Assembly (NCBI GenBank): GCA_021229015.1
Contig: CM037788.1
Location: forward strand, 38,774,024 to 38,838,023
Direction of reading: 5' to 3'
DNA length: 64,000 bases
DNA from: Solen grandis
Taxonomy: Eukaryota; Mollusca; Bivalvia; Adapedonta; Solenidae
Below are positions 44,419 to 57,532 of this stretch, piece after piece (within the stretch, counting starts at the first letter, position 1; each line of letters starts with the position of its first letter). The notes under the pieces are model-generated. The model was not told the origin of the DNA and made no database searches. It worked only from the letters and a program-made list of their open reading frames with translations. The translations under genes and the position numbers were made by a program.

Positions 44419-45166
44419 ATTCTCCACCTCCCAAATGTTTTAGATTATACAGTATATGAACTAGACAAAAAGTATGAAACAACACGTACATATATTACTT
44501 AGAAGCACATGTGTATCACGCGCTCTGCTGTTCTCATTGATAATGTGCTAGAGTTCGAAGCTGAAGGTTGTGCCACTGGGTTCGAATCTGCAAAGATAAT
44601 GTGTGGTTTTCAATAAATTTACCACTGTGTTTATGAATGTACTACATGGAAATGCCAAAGATCACGACTTTATCGAACTTTTCGTTAAAAACTGTTATTG
44701 CTATTGAAATTTTAGCCAACATTGCATAAAAACACAAACATGTGACTCTTTAGCCATTGATCATACTTGGACAAATAGTTTCGTTTACATTCTACTTTTC
44801 AAAAAGGAAAGAAAAAAACAAACAAATAAAATAGGTGGTAACCTTCTGAAACGTTCTATAATTTTCAACTTAAATATTCAAGACGTCTTGAAGAGGCGGT
44901 GCCTCTAACAGTGATGAAGAGGCCATGAATATACTTTAGCGGAGGGGACGTTTTTCACTGGGGGCGTACTAGCGTTGAGAAACTATCCCTTGAATGTCCC
45001 GGCGCGCATGTCACCTGGAAGCGGATGTAAACAAAGGTTTGACAGACAAAAACATGTGATATCGTGCCTGTACCCGACTAATAACACAAGTTACATTAAG
45101 AAGCCGTCCTAGGAATATATTCATCTAAGCTGCATTTGAATCAATATAACTGAAGAACATATCGAA
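44419..45166. other. Upstream flank and probable promoter/5' UTR of PCTP
   Basis: No other gene was seen. The last 200 bases are somewhat GC-richer and presumably hold the transcription start. No TATA box was identified with confidence. Confidence 0.4.
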
Positions 45167-48100
45167 ATGTCGAGTGAAGGTATCAGCATTTTTTCTGATC
45201 GTGAATTCGAGGACGCCTGTAAGGAGCTGGAGACTCCACAAACGGATGGATGGGAATTTTTCACGAGTCGCATGGTGTTACTATCTACAGGCAATACAAC
45301 GAGGTATATCAACACATTTTGAAGTGTGTGTGGGGGGTGGGGGTGGTAAGACTCTCAGTTGTGGAAATGAAGTTTAAAGTATTATTGCATTGCAGAAGTT
45401 TCCAGCAGTAGATAGCATATACTTTGTAAAATAGTTTTAAACTGCACATGTAGATATTAACTAAAACCTTTAAACATCACTTCAGATTGCTCTGAACTGT
45501 AATATACACCTCTTGATTTACAAATTAGGCGCCGGCACAAAATCTTCAAAATTGAAGGAGTGCTGTATATAGAAGAAGAAGAAGAAGAAGTTCGTTTATT
45601 GCAACTTCTGTAATTTTTCTGCAGCTTTTAAACAATGTCTCAATATCAAGCGAATCAACAATAGACTCAGGAGTACCCCAAGGCACAGTACTAGGGCCAA
45701 TCCTATTCTTATGCCACATAAATGACCTGCCAGAATGTGTAAAATCCTCCGTCAGACCCTTTGCAGATGACTGCCTACTATATAGAACGATAAAATCAGA
45801 ACAAGATCACCTCCAATTACAACAGGACCTAAATAGCCTAGAAACATGGGCAACAAACTGGGGCATGAAATTCAACACGAAAAAATGCTATATCATGTCA
45901 ATCAACAAAAAAACCAATAGATTTTATCAACTGAATAACCACATAATGCAGGAAGTACAAAATAATCCCTATCTTGGACTACAAATCTCAAATGACTTAA
46001 AATGGAATATACATATCAACAAGGTATGCAAAAAAGCAAATTCAACTTTAGGCTTTTTAAGAAGGAATCTCAGAAATGTACCACAGACCTGTAGAAAAAC
46101 AGCCTACATTACACTAGTAAGATCAATAATGGAATATGGGGCTACCATCTGGAACCTCTATCAGAAAGATAACATAGACAAACTAGAAAGAATCGAAAAC
46201 AGGGCAGTAAGATTCATAAAAAGAGATTATACAAGCAGAACACCAGGGACAATATCAAAAATGAAACAAGAACTTGAACTAGAAACTTTACAAGACAGAC
46301 GCTTAAGCCTCAGATTAATATTAATGTGCAAGGTGGTTGAGGGGTTAGTTCCAGCACTGCCAACATCAGATTTTGTGAAATTCATCAGACCTAAAAGGAC
46401 AATAAAAACAAAAAAATTTAATGGCTGCGAAACATCAAATATATTAGAAAAACGCATTTGCAAAAATTCAAAGGGTCTGGAAATGCCATCATCAAACTCT
46501 GAACAATATGAAAATTCATTCTTTGTGGACACTGTGATTCACTGGAATCATCTCCCTGATAATATAGAGCATGCTGGCTCTGTTGAGGCATTCAAAAATG
46601 CCTTAACCCTTTCCCTCATAGAGGACACCATGAAAAGACCTATGCGAACAGCATAAAACCAGATCAGCCTGCGAGTAACTCGCAGGCTGATCAGGTTTTA
46701 TGCTGTTCGCTGCTCCTCAGTGGTCTGGAAATGAGGATTTTGTAATTAAATTTGGTAAGGTTTAACTGTGGTTTTCTGTAGATCAGGCTTTATGTGATAC
46801 CTAATGAGGGCGTCAAAATTGGTATATATGAGGGAAAGGGTTAAAGAGCCACCGCCAATAGTGCGGAGCTCTTCTTCCGTTGTGTAAAACCCAGTATTGG
46901 GATCTACAACGTATTTGTTTCAGATTCAGATTCAGAATATCAAGAGACGGTATCGGGTTCATTTGCCCCAAGTACACTTTCGTCTGAGTCAGTTCGCCCT
47001 ACAATGTGGGTTTATTCGCCCTAGTAAAATTATAAATTAATAAACAAAATGGATATTACAAAATGGCGATGAATATTGTCTTGGTATTTAAAAAAAATAT
47101 GCATGAGGAAACACATTTAATTAATCCTGATTAGATATATTCTTAATTGATTTTAACAATAATAGCATGAATTAATTACTTGATCAGATCAAAGACTTAC
47201 TTTGCAAACACATACTGAAATAATAAAAGAAATAATTTATAATCAAAGCAAGTATTTAATCAGTTTATTAATTATGTTTAGAGCGAAAGGGTATAAGGTG
47301 ACAGGGAATTAGAATTAGGGTGAAAGGGTATAGGGTGAAAGGGAATTGGGGCGAAACGACCCATAATCTCAAGAGACCCTTCAAATGAATTATGTTTTAG
47401 TGTATTTTTAAGTGCAGACATTGTGCCCCTCTTAAGATTTGTGAAACGCAACATAATTACAATACACAGAAAAGAAACAGTTCACATTGCAATTAATTCT
47501 TTCCAATTCACCTTGATACACCCATTTTTTATGATTATAAATGATTTTTCACTCTAGAATAACATTAGGAGTCAAATATTATGCCATCATGTTGTTTGTA
47601 TTCACTATTACCAATTTTTATCTTTTTTTCCAGACATCTGGTTTGTATGAGTACAAGGTCTATGGTGTTCTAGATGATGTCGATCCAGAAATCTGTGCCC
47701 AGGTTTACATGGACCTTGAATACAGAAAACAGTGGGACTCCTATGTGAATGGTAGGTCAGAAACATTTGAGAAGATTCTGAAATTCATGTCTTATATGAC
47801 AAAATCGTGAGATCCCTGTTGAAACCATGATAAGATTTGCAAGTTTGAATGTTTTTTTAGTATGGTAACTGGTTGTTGAATGTGCATTGTCAGGGGCTTT
47901 TTTCCCTCCCTTATATGGGGCCAGTCTTCCCCTCTGAAAATGACTTAAATTCCATGCAGTTTTTTTTTAAATTGCTATTAATCACAGGCTTTTCCTTCCC
48001 CTAATCTCATCAAGAGAAGGTGATTTTATTCCCCAAGATATTGTATTTTATTTTATGCTTACTGATGAAGTGCTGGGACGAAAAATATATCTTTCAGACT

Positions 48101-51100
48101 CTGGTTCACAGTGTGGGTGATATAGGTGTACAGAAAATATGAATTCATAATTCCATTCTTTCAACAACATTCAGCAAAAAATAAAAAGAAAATTTGTTTG
48201 TTTTTGTGTGGATATGGAAAATACCTCATCTCGAAGCGATACAATTTTAACATTGTCACTTGTGCTATGCTATTAGAATAAGATATTTGTATTGTGTAAG
48301 AATTATGAAAGTATGAATAATGTATTGGGGTTAGACTTAATTCAAAATAATACCCTAAATTTTATGCTCAAATATAATGTATCTATTTCTTTTAAATTCC
48401 AGAGCTCTATGATATGGAAGCAGATGGGAAAAAACTGATTTACTGGAATGTAAATTATCCCTGGCCAATGTCAAACAGAGATGTATCCTTCAGAAAAAAC
48501 ATTTGTGTATAAATTATTTGAATATCACTGTGACTAAATGTGATAGGGGTCGGAGATCAAGTGCAGTAGTTTTGTCCATTTTCGGACTGGTTTTTCAAGA
48601 AAAAATTGCTTCCTTTAAATTGATGATTTATTGATTGATGATGTCTGGGTGGACATTAGGCGTCTGCTCAGTTTGTTAAGGTTGACTTATTTTGACTTTT
48701 TTTCTTTTGAATCTGCTTTAGTTTGTATTTCCTTCATTGGATTGCTTCAATATTTGAACTGTTGCTTAAGTGGATACACCTTTACATTATGCAATTGACC
48801 TTGTGACATACTTTTGATGAAAAAAGCAGGTTTACCTTTTGATAATCTGCTATAACTTCTATGTGCTTCATTGGACAGTTGCTAAGTGACTGGACTTCTT
48901 CATTATGCAGTTGACCTTGACCTTTGATCTTCTGTTGATGAATAAAAACACGAAAAAAACCCTGTCCATAATACCACCAAGTTTTGTTTAAAATTTGTAA
49001 ATAAATTCCTCCTTCTTTACATCTTTGGTCCGAATGGGTAAACTCTCACCAGAAGCTTAGTGTTTATCTTGACATGTGCCAACATGGTCACAGAGGTGTG
49101 AAAAATCAGCACTGCTGCAGTAAGTTTTCACATTTATAGTAGTTTATGTCCCCAACTAGTGCAATTAATGTCACTGTCAACATCAAATGGTTGCAAACTG
49201 TAATGTTTGGAATTCAACTGATTAATGCCAGTAGTATTTGCAATTATTTATGCTAAATGAAATTAACATAAAGAAACTAAAGAATAGTATTACTAAATCA
49301 TAATATTTTCATGATAACACTGATCTAATGTCAGTGCTGTTTGGTATTGTTAGGAGAAAATTGCATTTCATGTAAGATTGTTTATATATGACCACATTTC
49401 CTGCAGGTATATGTTAAGTCATACGGTTATGTCAATATAATTATATCTCAACATAAAAACAATGATTTCATTGATGTCCAGAAAAGAAGTCCTCTAACCT
49501 GTGTTAATGAAATCTTACTTTTTTATTCCCTGAAGTCCTGAAAAGAAAAATCATTGACTAAACTGTGTAAACACATTCCTTGACCAGACAATACAGTATG
49601 TTTATGCCAGAACACTGAAGGAGTTGGAATACAACGGGAAGAAGGTGTGGGCCGTCCTGGCCCGAAGTGAGACGGCCTCCACCATGCCGGACAGGGAAGC
49701 AGAAGGGGTCATTCGTGTGGACGATTATGTCCAGAGCTGTGTCCTCACCTCTGATGGGAAGGTTGGATCAAAAGGTGGGTGTATACATATAGTATTAACC
49801 TTTACCTCTAGGACAGAAAACATTTAGTTGACCTATAATAAGTGTAAACCATATGCCTTTCACTTTTTCATTATATCTCCATATGGGATAAGTACCAAAC
49901 CTAGTTGTTGGCATGTCATGATTTGTTTGATTTTCACTGAGTTATGGCCCTTTGCTATATTTCTCAAGACTGTCTGACATGGTAACAGTAACTGTGACAA
50001 AGGTGTATCTGGGGGTATTCATCTGTTTTAATGATAATTCTTGTTTAACTCAAATTCTTAATTTTCAAAATGTCAGTACTTCTTTCACAATGAATAAAAA
50101 ATCACAGTATTTACTAGTGTGCTTTTTATTGCCTTAACCCTTTATCTCATGAATATTCATGTCAAATTAATGATTTGATGAATATTGATTTACTGAACTG
50201 TAAATAATGAAATTTTCTTTGCTGAGCAGACTGTGGAATCTGAGCTACCATATTATATAAGCAAACTATTTTTTCATTATGTGAAAACAAGCCTGCATGA
50301 GGCAAAAGATTACCAGTAATGTTTCAAAACTGCCATTTTTTCTTTAGATTTTGTTAAACATTTTGAACCTGAGTCTAAATTTATGGTCAGCATTTCAGGA
50401 ATCTTTTCAAATTGAATTTTTTTCTTTACTCCATATTTTGAAGATTTTTAACCTTCTACTTAAAAACATAAGAGAGGTGAAATTTTGTTTGTTCATTTAG
50501 AATCTGAACTTCATTTTTTTTTTTTTTTTTGATGCAGAGATTTTGATTTGAGTTCGAGATTTTTTTTTTTATGAATCAGTAGGGAATAAAGTATCAATTT
50601 ATTATTCCATTATTTTTTCCATGTCAAGTAAAGATATTGAAGCTTTATGTATGACTGGTTTACATGTTCTTGTATCTAGCAGATTTTAGTGAGATTTTAT
50701 GTAAAAAAAAAATAAAATAAAAAAATGAAAAAATAACTAAATAAATAAAATATATAAAATAGAGTAAATCTTTGCTCAGAAATATCATTACTATCAAATC
50801 AAATAGAAAAATCTTACAAAATCTTTAAAAATAATAATAATAATAATAATAATAATGCATTCACACAAATATATCTTTAATAATTTTTCCTCCTTTCAGC
50901 CTACATGAGATATTATGACAATCCAAAAGGATCCATCCCAACCTGGCTGATTAACTGGGGTGCCAAGGTTTGTCCTTTTTATTTCATACCTCCTGAAGTT
51001 TTTTCCTTCTGTTTATTTCATCTTTCCTTCTGTTTATTTAATACTTCTATTCCTTCCATCTATCTCAATCCACATTGTGTTAGAGGTTGTACTCAACTTC

Positions 51101-51655
51101 CTAAAATATTTGGAAAAAGTTGCGTCTAATCTTCCAGGGTATACGGTAATCTTTATCAGGGGCCATTTATAGTTTTTTCCCCCTTCAAAATTTTATTTAA
51201 ATTCTTGCATTTTTGTTTTCTCAAAATTTGCTATTTACCCCAGGATTTTTCTTCCTCAATATAATGGCACATATTTTCCCCAAACTCTGGTATTAAAAGC
51301 GGTCTGCTAAAATAGAAACACAGTGATAAAATTTTCTAGGAAGCTGGAAAACAATATTTATGATGATTTATCTAGATATGATGCTCATACCATGTATGGT
51401 AGCAGACATGACTGGTGGTCAGAAGGTTCTAACCCTGTATGGGACAAGGTCCAATATAGATCCAATATAATGCACTAACAAGGTTTGGACCCCCCAAAAA
51501 AAATCTGCATCTTCCTGACAGTACTATGGTTATTAAAATCAATCTGACTTACCTCGTTACAGACAGGGGTGCCTGGGTTCCTGACCATGATGCAGAAGGC
51601 GTGTCGCTCCTATCCTCAGTATCTACAGTCCAAACAACAGACCCAGGCCAGCTGA
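45167..51655 (+). CDS. PCTP: Phosphatidylcholine transfer protein (START domain), six exons
   Basis: Coding exons: 45167-45303, 47634-47751, 48403-48482, 49597-49774, 50900-50967 and 51563-51655, all with GT-AG junctions and matching phases. The product is about 224 residues (human PCTP is 214), essentially one START domain, a cytosolic carrier that moves phosphatidylcholine between membranes. Diagnostic blocks: [94 protein letters not shown], and [14 protein letters not shown]. Exon 1 (start [20 protein letters not shown]) needs one extra base in the T run at 45257-45261 to continue into [13 protein letters not shown]. The ATG has a fair context (GAAATGT). The C-terminus is slightly longer than in mammals. 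Exon 1 is separated from exon 2 by a 2.3-kb intron carrying a LINE and a MITE. Confidence 0.93.
45580..46930 (+). mobile_element. 5'-truncated LINE in PCTP intron 1, interrupted by a MITE
   Basis: Preceded by a GAA run (about 45581-45600). The open frame from about 45610 enters inside the reverse transcriptase ([19 protein letters not shown], then [32 protein letters not shown]) and runs through [16 protein letters not shown] and [10 protein letters not shown] to VIHWNHLP and EAFKNAL. This is the layout of CR1/jockey-like LINEs, distinct from the other LINEs here. The 3' end has a tail of CAGATT repeats (about 46922-46937). Upstream domains are missing. Confidence 0.9.
46607..46840 (-). mobile_element. 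MITE I, copy 1, 234 bp, TTAA target, inside LINE ORF
   Basis: Flanked by TTAA at 46603-46606 and 46841-46844, with inverted ends CCCTTTCCCTCATA and TATGAGGGAAAGGG. In the centre, two 31-base arms with one mismatch (CGAACAGCATAAAACC and on) form a hairpin. The ends and the TTAA target fit piggyBac-type non-autonomous elements. It now supplies the last 16 or so codons and the stop of the LINE frame. Confidence 0.93.
50138..50310 (+). mobile_element. MITE II, degraded copy in PCTP intron 4
   Basis: Starts after TTAA with CCCTTTATCTCATGAATATT and shares GAATATTCATG and GAGCAGACTGTGGAATCTGA-like blocks with the copies at 54271 and 61628. The right end is decayed. Confidence 0.6.
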
Positions 51656-51727
51656 TGGGTTCCATAGCAACCATCGTCCTTGGCAACCATGCTCGCCAGG
51701 GTTGTTAATTTATTTCCCATATGATTT

Positions 51728-51733
51728 AATAAA
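51728..51733 (+). terminator. PCTP poly(A) signal
   Basis: AATAAA 73 bases after the stop codon, followed by T-rich sequence. It is the first hexamer after the coding region. Confidence 0.7.
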
Positions 51734-52515
51734 GATTGATGTATTTGTAGATGTACATTACCATATTTTTTTTGTCATTTGCATTTATTGATAGAATTAA
51801 TTTGTGAAATATGCATAATGTGATAATTTTGATTGCTATAGAAACCAAGTTTTTGAATGGAATCTTGTTCATAGAAGGTCCTTTGAGTATGTTTTTACTT
51901 ATTTACTGTGTTAAGTGTTGCAAAACCTGGTGTATAAATTTTTTACCCATTGTGTTTTCAGGTAATGACTATTGCATATTGGGTGATATAAAAAAAAAGA
52001 TATTTGAGTGGAATTTACAAAAGGTCTTTTGAGTATGTTTTTACATATTGAGTTCAGTGAATGTGTTAATTGTTGCAAAACTTGGTTTTTAAAATGTTTA
52101 CCGATTGTGTTTTCAGGTTAATGATGATTAAAATTGGTGATATTTAACTTATTTTGATATATTTTTGTCAATAATTCATACAAATGATTATATATTACAT
52201 TGTTAGAAAGATAAATGAATTTATGATTTATTTGAATATTTTTAATTCAAAGATTAAAATTTAACTAGTTTAATTTATATTATGATAAAAATTATTTTGC
52301 ATATTATCATTATCAGGTTTAAATGCACGATGAAATTCATTTTAATGTAGGGAAGATCTCAGTGACTTGACCAGACAGCTGTCTTAATACGAATATTTCT
52401 TAAAATGTAAAATGGAAGCCAAGTTCTTGTAATTTAAATTGATATTCTGTCAAAATTATTTCAATCATAGTATACAAGCTTATGAAGTACATATATACTT
52501 TGCAGCCTACTTTAA
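51734..52515. other. PCTP downstream flank, no gene seen
   Basis: AT-rich. A loose local duplication is visible: the block with TTGAGTATGTTTTTAC at about 51885 and again at 52027, followed by similar text. Confidence 0.5.
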
Positions 52516-52749
52516 CTCTTTCTCTCATATAGACTCATTTTGACGCACTCAATAGGTACCACATAAAGCCTGATCTGCAGAAAACCACAGTTAAACCTTA
52601 CCAAATTTAATTACAGAATCCTCATTTCCAGACCACTGAGGAGCAGCGAACAGCATAAAACCTGATCAGCCTGCGAGTTACTCGCAGGCTGATCTGGTTT
52701 TATGCTGTTCGCATAGGTCTTTTCATGGTGTCCTCTATGAGGGAAAGGG
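52516..52749 (+). mobile_element. MITE I, copy 2, 234 bp
   Basis: TTAA at 52512-52515 and 52750-52753. The length matches copy 1, in opposite orientation, with the same central palindrome (GATCAGCCTGCGAG, TTA, CTCGCAGGCTGATC). Confidence 0.93.
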
Positions 52750-52932
52750 TTAAAGTGATTATCAACATAGAATTTTTTTTTGAACTCAAAATATCAAGAG
52801 TGATTTTTTATTGTTATGTAGCCAGTGATTGATATTAGCAAAGGCCTGCAAACCAAGATCCAGTCAGGACTTGTAAAGATATCTGGGTTTATATTTGGGC
52901 CTGTATGTCTTTATCTAAATTTTCTATGCATA

Positions 52933-53944
52933 CTGTCAACATCGTACATGCGACCACCTGTATTAAACGACTTTTTTATTAAACGACCGTTATAAATCCC
53001 GCCCGAACGTTTTTACTATATCAATTTATCCCATTAAGCGACTTTTTTATTATGCGACCAGCGACCACATAAACCAAGTCCCAGCACGTAAGATTATGCA
53101 CAAAATCAACTTTATTGAGCGACCGTGTTTGATTCCGTTGCTAATTATCATGTACGCTGGAGCATGTGTACATATTCATCTTTAACACATCCGAACAAAC
53201 AAACAATTATCCTGATCATAAGGGGCCGATCATAAGTGCTCACCTGAAACCAATTTGTTTTGACCACGCATGACTGCACCATGTGCAACTAAATTCTAAA
53301 TATAGTTCCTGGTTCCCGTTTCAAAACTTACTATGCATAACATAGGTGAAACCATCCCTCCAAATGCCGAATGCTTCGGATTTTGGTAAAAGAAAATTTG
53401 GGAATAAGGTAAATTAATACTTCCGGATGCAATGCGTACCATCAATAATTCGTAACTATAAGTATATACTTTGCGTTTTATGATACTCGACGAGGGCGCA
53501 CGGTTAAAATAAATTTATCGGGGGTTTCTGGATTTATGTTAGACAGAGACATAAAGAAAGCTCATTGCTAAATAATATTTTTCTTGAAATTGTCCGAATC
53601 AATACATGAATTCGATGTCAAATGTTGTGTTTTTCCACCGAATACCAAATGCAAACCTCAGCCAATGATCCAAGGTATTATTCCAACATAACAGCTAAAA
53701 AATCGTAAGATATGACAAAAATAAACATGATGATGTTTATTGGTATAAAATAACAAAACATTGTGTAGTTTACATCGTATTTATGTTGTAATATAATCTA
53801 ACGTTATTATACAATTTAGCTTACAGTTTGTATATTTATGACTTGTTTGCCTGGATTTCCAAACAAAATCTATTAAGAGACCATTTCATTAAGCGACCAC
53901 TTTTTGGCAGTCCCTTGAGCGGTCTCTTAATACAATGTCGACTG
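52933..53944. mobile_element. Non-autonomous pogo/Tigger-like element, about 1 kb
   Basis: Left end CTGTCAACATCGTACATGCG and right end, read inward, CAGTCGACATTGTATTAAGA are imperfect inverted repeats with TA on both outer sides. Near both ends the phrase ATTAAGCGACC or ATTAAACGACC recurs, typical of pogo/Tigger ends. No transposase frame was found inside, so it would need one in trans. Confidence 0.65.
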
Positions 53945-54270
53945 TATATTCTATTTTGTCTGGTTCAGATAATGACAGTACAGCTGAAAAAATATCACAG
54001 TGAGATGCAGAAAAACATATACCTTTCTTAATTCAGCATAACGTCAAGTTGTCTTTGTAGAACAGAATACCTTCAGTATTGGATTGGCCCTAAAGTTGGA
54101 CGATTTATTTAGCTTCCTGTCTGTGCAATGTAGAGTTTATCCAAAAGGGTAGCATTGAGATATTTGATATTTATATTGTAATGTGTATGTTTGTGTTGAA
54201 TCATTTTAGACTAAATTGCTAAATATTTTTTTATTAGATTATTTACAGTTTTAATGTTTGTGTCGATTAA

Positions 54271-54521
54271 CCCTTAACCTCATGCAGGTGTGTTTTGTTG
54301 CCATGCCAAACTGAAGAGAAACATTTCGGACACATCCTTCAAGCAGCTATCTGATCAGGGTCTCTTCTGTTTGCTCATTCAATAATTACACTAGCTCAAA
54401 TTCTACACAGTCTGCATCTGCATGGCAAAGATCAATCCATTGCTTTTATACCATCTAAAATTAAGTTAATGAATATTCATGAAGTCATAAATTTGGACAT
54501 GAATATTCATGAGGTAAAGGG
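54271..54521 (+). mobile_element. MITE II, copy with conserved ends
   Basis: Starts after TTAA with CCCTTAACCTCATG and ends GAATATTCATGAGGTAAAGG G before TTAT. The interior shares GATCAGGGTCTCTTCTGTTT, then GCTCAT, with 59.1 and 61.8 kb. Confidence 0.75.
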
Positions 54522-54984
54522 TTATATGAATTATTATTTATATTATATGCAATACAGAAACCATACTCATGAAAATGTAATCAAAATGGCGTTATACATT
54601 AATAATGATTTATTTTCAGGGATTATTTTAAACTTATTTATGTAAGAACTTTATGTACTTTGCTTAAATTGTGTATTTGTTTGTACTAGCATGTGATGAA
54701 TAGTATGGGAAAACAGTAAGTTTGAAAATTTAAAACCATAAATATGAGCAATCTGTAGGAAACATGTTTTGTGAGTTAAGGGCAAGAAGTACTTTGCTGA
54801 AGCCCCCATACCATGTCATATCCTGCACAATTTAGGTATATATATATTTTTTTGTCAAACCTCTCTCTTTTCAGTTTTTATCAGTGAAAATTTAAGGCTT
54901 GCTTTTTCCATTCATGGTTAGTCAACTGTGCACAAACAGTTTCACAAACAAAGCCATGTGTTCTTCTGTGTAAACCAGATCAAC
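54522..54984. other. Stretch before the second gap, no gene seen
   Basis: AT-rich, nothing recognised. Confidence 0.4.
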
Positions 54985-55084
54985 NNNNNNNNNNNNNNNN
55001 NNNNNNNNNNNNNNNNNNNNNNNNNNNNNNNNNNNNNNNNNNNNNNNNNNNNNNNNNNNNNNNNNNNNNNNNNNNNNNNNNNNN
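54985..55084. other. Assembly gap of exactly 100 N
   Basis: One hundred N bases, probably a placeholder of unknown true size, in apparently intergenic DNA. Confidence 0.98.
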
Positions 55085-56675
55085 CATTGACTACCTATTA
55101 ACCTTGTGTAACTTTTGGATAGCCTGTTTACAAGTCAATTTGAAAACATCATTCAATAAACTCTGGAAATATCCATAATTGTTGCAAAGTCAGGTACATG
55201 TGTTTATGTTATTTCCTATGTAAGTTTTATTAAACATATGCATACTTTTATTACGATATAACTTTACTGATTTCTTTTGCAATAAAATGTTTTGCACCCT
55301 TAAAAATTGTTAAAAGTTTTATATTCAGTCAGATTAAACATTTGTCTTTTGACTGAAATAGTACTCGTTCGACAATTCAGTTTAGCAGAGAAGCATCATT
55401 CTGTATATATAAAATTCAAACATTATACTCCTATTTATATTTTGAGAATGAGCATTTAAATAATGCATAAGTATGAGTATATTTATGCAGAAAGGCTGTG
55501 TTCTATCAGTGAAAAAAATCAACATGATTCACTGTATTCACCCACACTGTGAGTGATATACTAGAAGGTCTGCTGGAACTTTTTTTTTTTTTTTTTTTTA
55601 TAAAGGGAGATAATTGGGTATACATGTAAAGGGATATGTAGTGATTACAGTATTTACTAGCTATCTCCCTTAGTTTCCTTTCACATGGTCATATCCCTGT
55701 GTGAGTAGGGTCAGTTACACAATATAGTTTCATTCTTTCATCATTAGTAAACATAAAATAAAAAGAACAACTTGTTTGTTTTGAAATCTCATCAAGAGGT
55801 GATTCAGTTTAATATTTTCAAAAGTGCATAATGCATGCTCTCATAAAAATATTAAAAATGATTGTTTTTTCGAAGAGATTTATTCCATTATCCATTCAAA
55901 ACTAATAAATATCCTCTATATATTTGTAAACAAGGGGCTGTGGTCCAGTAGTAACAAACATGATAATGGACCCAAAGCTTGTGGGTTTGGACACTGTTGG
56001 GGGCTTGGATTATTCAGGGCATTACCAGGTGCAACTAAGGAACCATTAAATACAGATAAGTATAAGTTTGAACTTTTACACAATGGATATTAGATTAACT
56101 ACAAATATTTCCATGATCACTTGATGGACCATGATCACATTTTAATGATGGATGGATTACCTAAAACTGGGGGGGGGAAAGGGGGTCATCAGAACAAGCA
56201 CCTGAATATATCACACTAGGTTGGAACACCCACTGGACAAAAAAAAATTACAAATCACACTGTGCAATTATTCTATATTTATTTCATATGACTATAATTT
56301 AAGAGCAAACTAATATCAGATGTAAATTTTTAAAATTAAGACAGCAGATAAGTAATAAAATTTTATGCAATGATAAAAACCAAGTATGTGAACAATATTT
56401 CTGACTAAAAGCACTATATCATTTTCTTGGTAGACTCTACAGGGAACCGCTCATACTCAAAAACTGCACATATTGATGCTTTATCATACATAATTATGAC
56501 TATGGGATGGTTCCCTGCGAAGAACCCTAATTTGCAAATTTAATTTAGCAGCTGTGAGACATTTGCCTAAGCTGTCACTAAATAATATACTGCAAAAACT
56601 GCACGTCAGACTTAAAAATAAATAAAGTAATTTCATGCAAAGCACCTGCTAGTGGCAACTAGAACCATCACTTAA
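55085..56675. other. Intergenic stretch, no gene seen
   Basis: AT-rich, with a poly-T run at about 55580-55599. The plus-strand frame at 55824-56093 has no family signature and is likely chance. Confidence 0.45.
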
Positions 56676-56828
56676 CCCTTTCCCTCATATAGACTCATTT
56701 TGACGCACTCAATAGGTACCACATAAAGCCTGATCTGCAGAAAGCCAAACTCGGAGTTACTCGCAGGCTGATCTGGTTTTATGCTGTTCGCATAGGTCAT
56801 TTCATGGTGTCCTCTATGAGGGAAAGGG
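56676..56828 (+). mobile_element. MITE I, copy 3, internally deleted (153 bp)
   Basis: TTAA at 56672-56675 and 56829-56832. Both ends are intact, but about 80 internal bases, including the first arm of the central palindrome, are lost. Confidence 0.9.
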
Positions 56829-57532
56829 TTAAGGTGATTAACACCCCACATCCCATCTTGACTTCAAGTAATTTGATTGTAGCCTTGTTGCCTAGGACAT
56901 GACAAGCGTTATTTCTATACAACAACCACTTCTGTGAAGTGGGGGTAAACAAAAATTACATGAAAATATCTTGTGCATTAATACCTGATACCTAAAATTC
57001 AATACGCTTCCTACTCTCTTAATTGACAAAATGTACTTAGAAGAAAAATGCAGATGCAGAAAACCTAATTCTGCCAGATGATTAAAAATGCCGTTTTTTA
57101 AACATATCATATAAAGCATTCTTACAATTTTACCTTTTTCAAATAATGCTGTTTTTATTTGTATACAAATATAAATTAAGACCACTATTTACAAATTCTT
57201 TTTACAATGTATTTTTTTTTACAATTTTTAACCCATTACTAATAAAGGTTTGTCTTACACCTTTACAAACAGAGCATGCCCTTTCAGGAGCTTTCTGACA
57301 AAGGTCTATTCTGACTGTTTATATAATATTGTGGCTTGGATTCTACACGGTCTGCACAGCAAAGAAAACCCATTGTTTCATACAGAAGGGTCTGGCATGA
57401 AAGCTGGGTCATATATCACTATATATAAAATTATTGTATATATATAGGATCTGACATGAATTGTTATTTCATATCAAATTTTACTCAACAAGTTTATGAA
57501 AATGTTAATAATCGAGCCTCTGAACAAGTTAA

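Noticed and set aside
47541..47810. Independent 89-codon gene
   Set aside because: It is PCTP exon 2 plus intron read-through on both sides; splice sites at 47634 and 47751 explain the coding part.
55824..56093. 89-codon plus-strand frame
   Set aside because: No homology recognised, no flanking splice sites and composition like the surrounding DNA.
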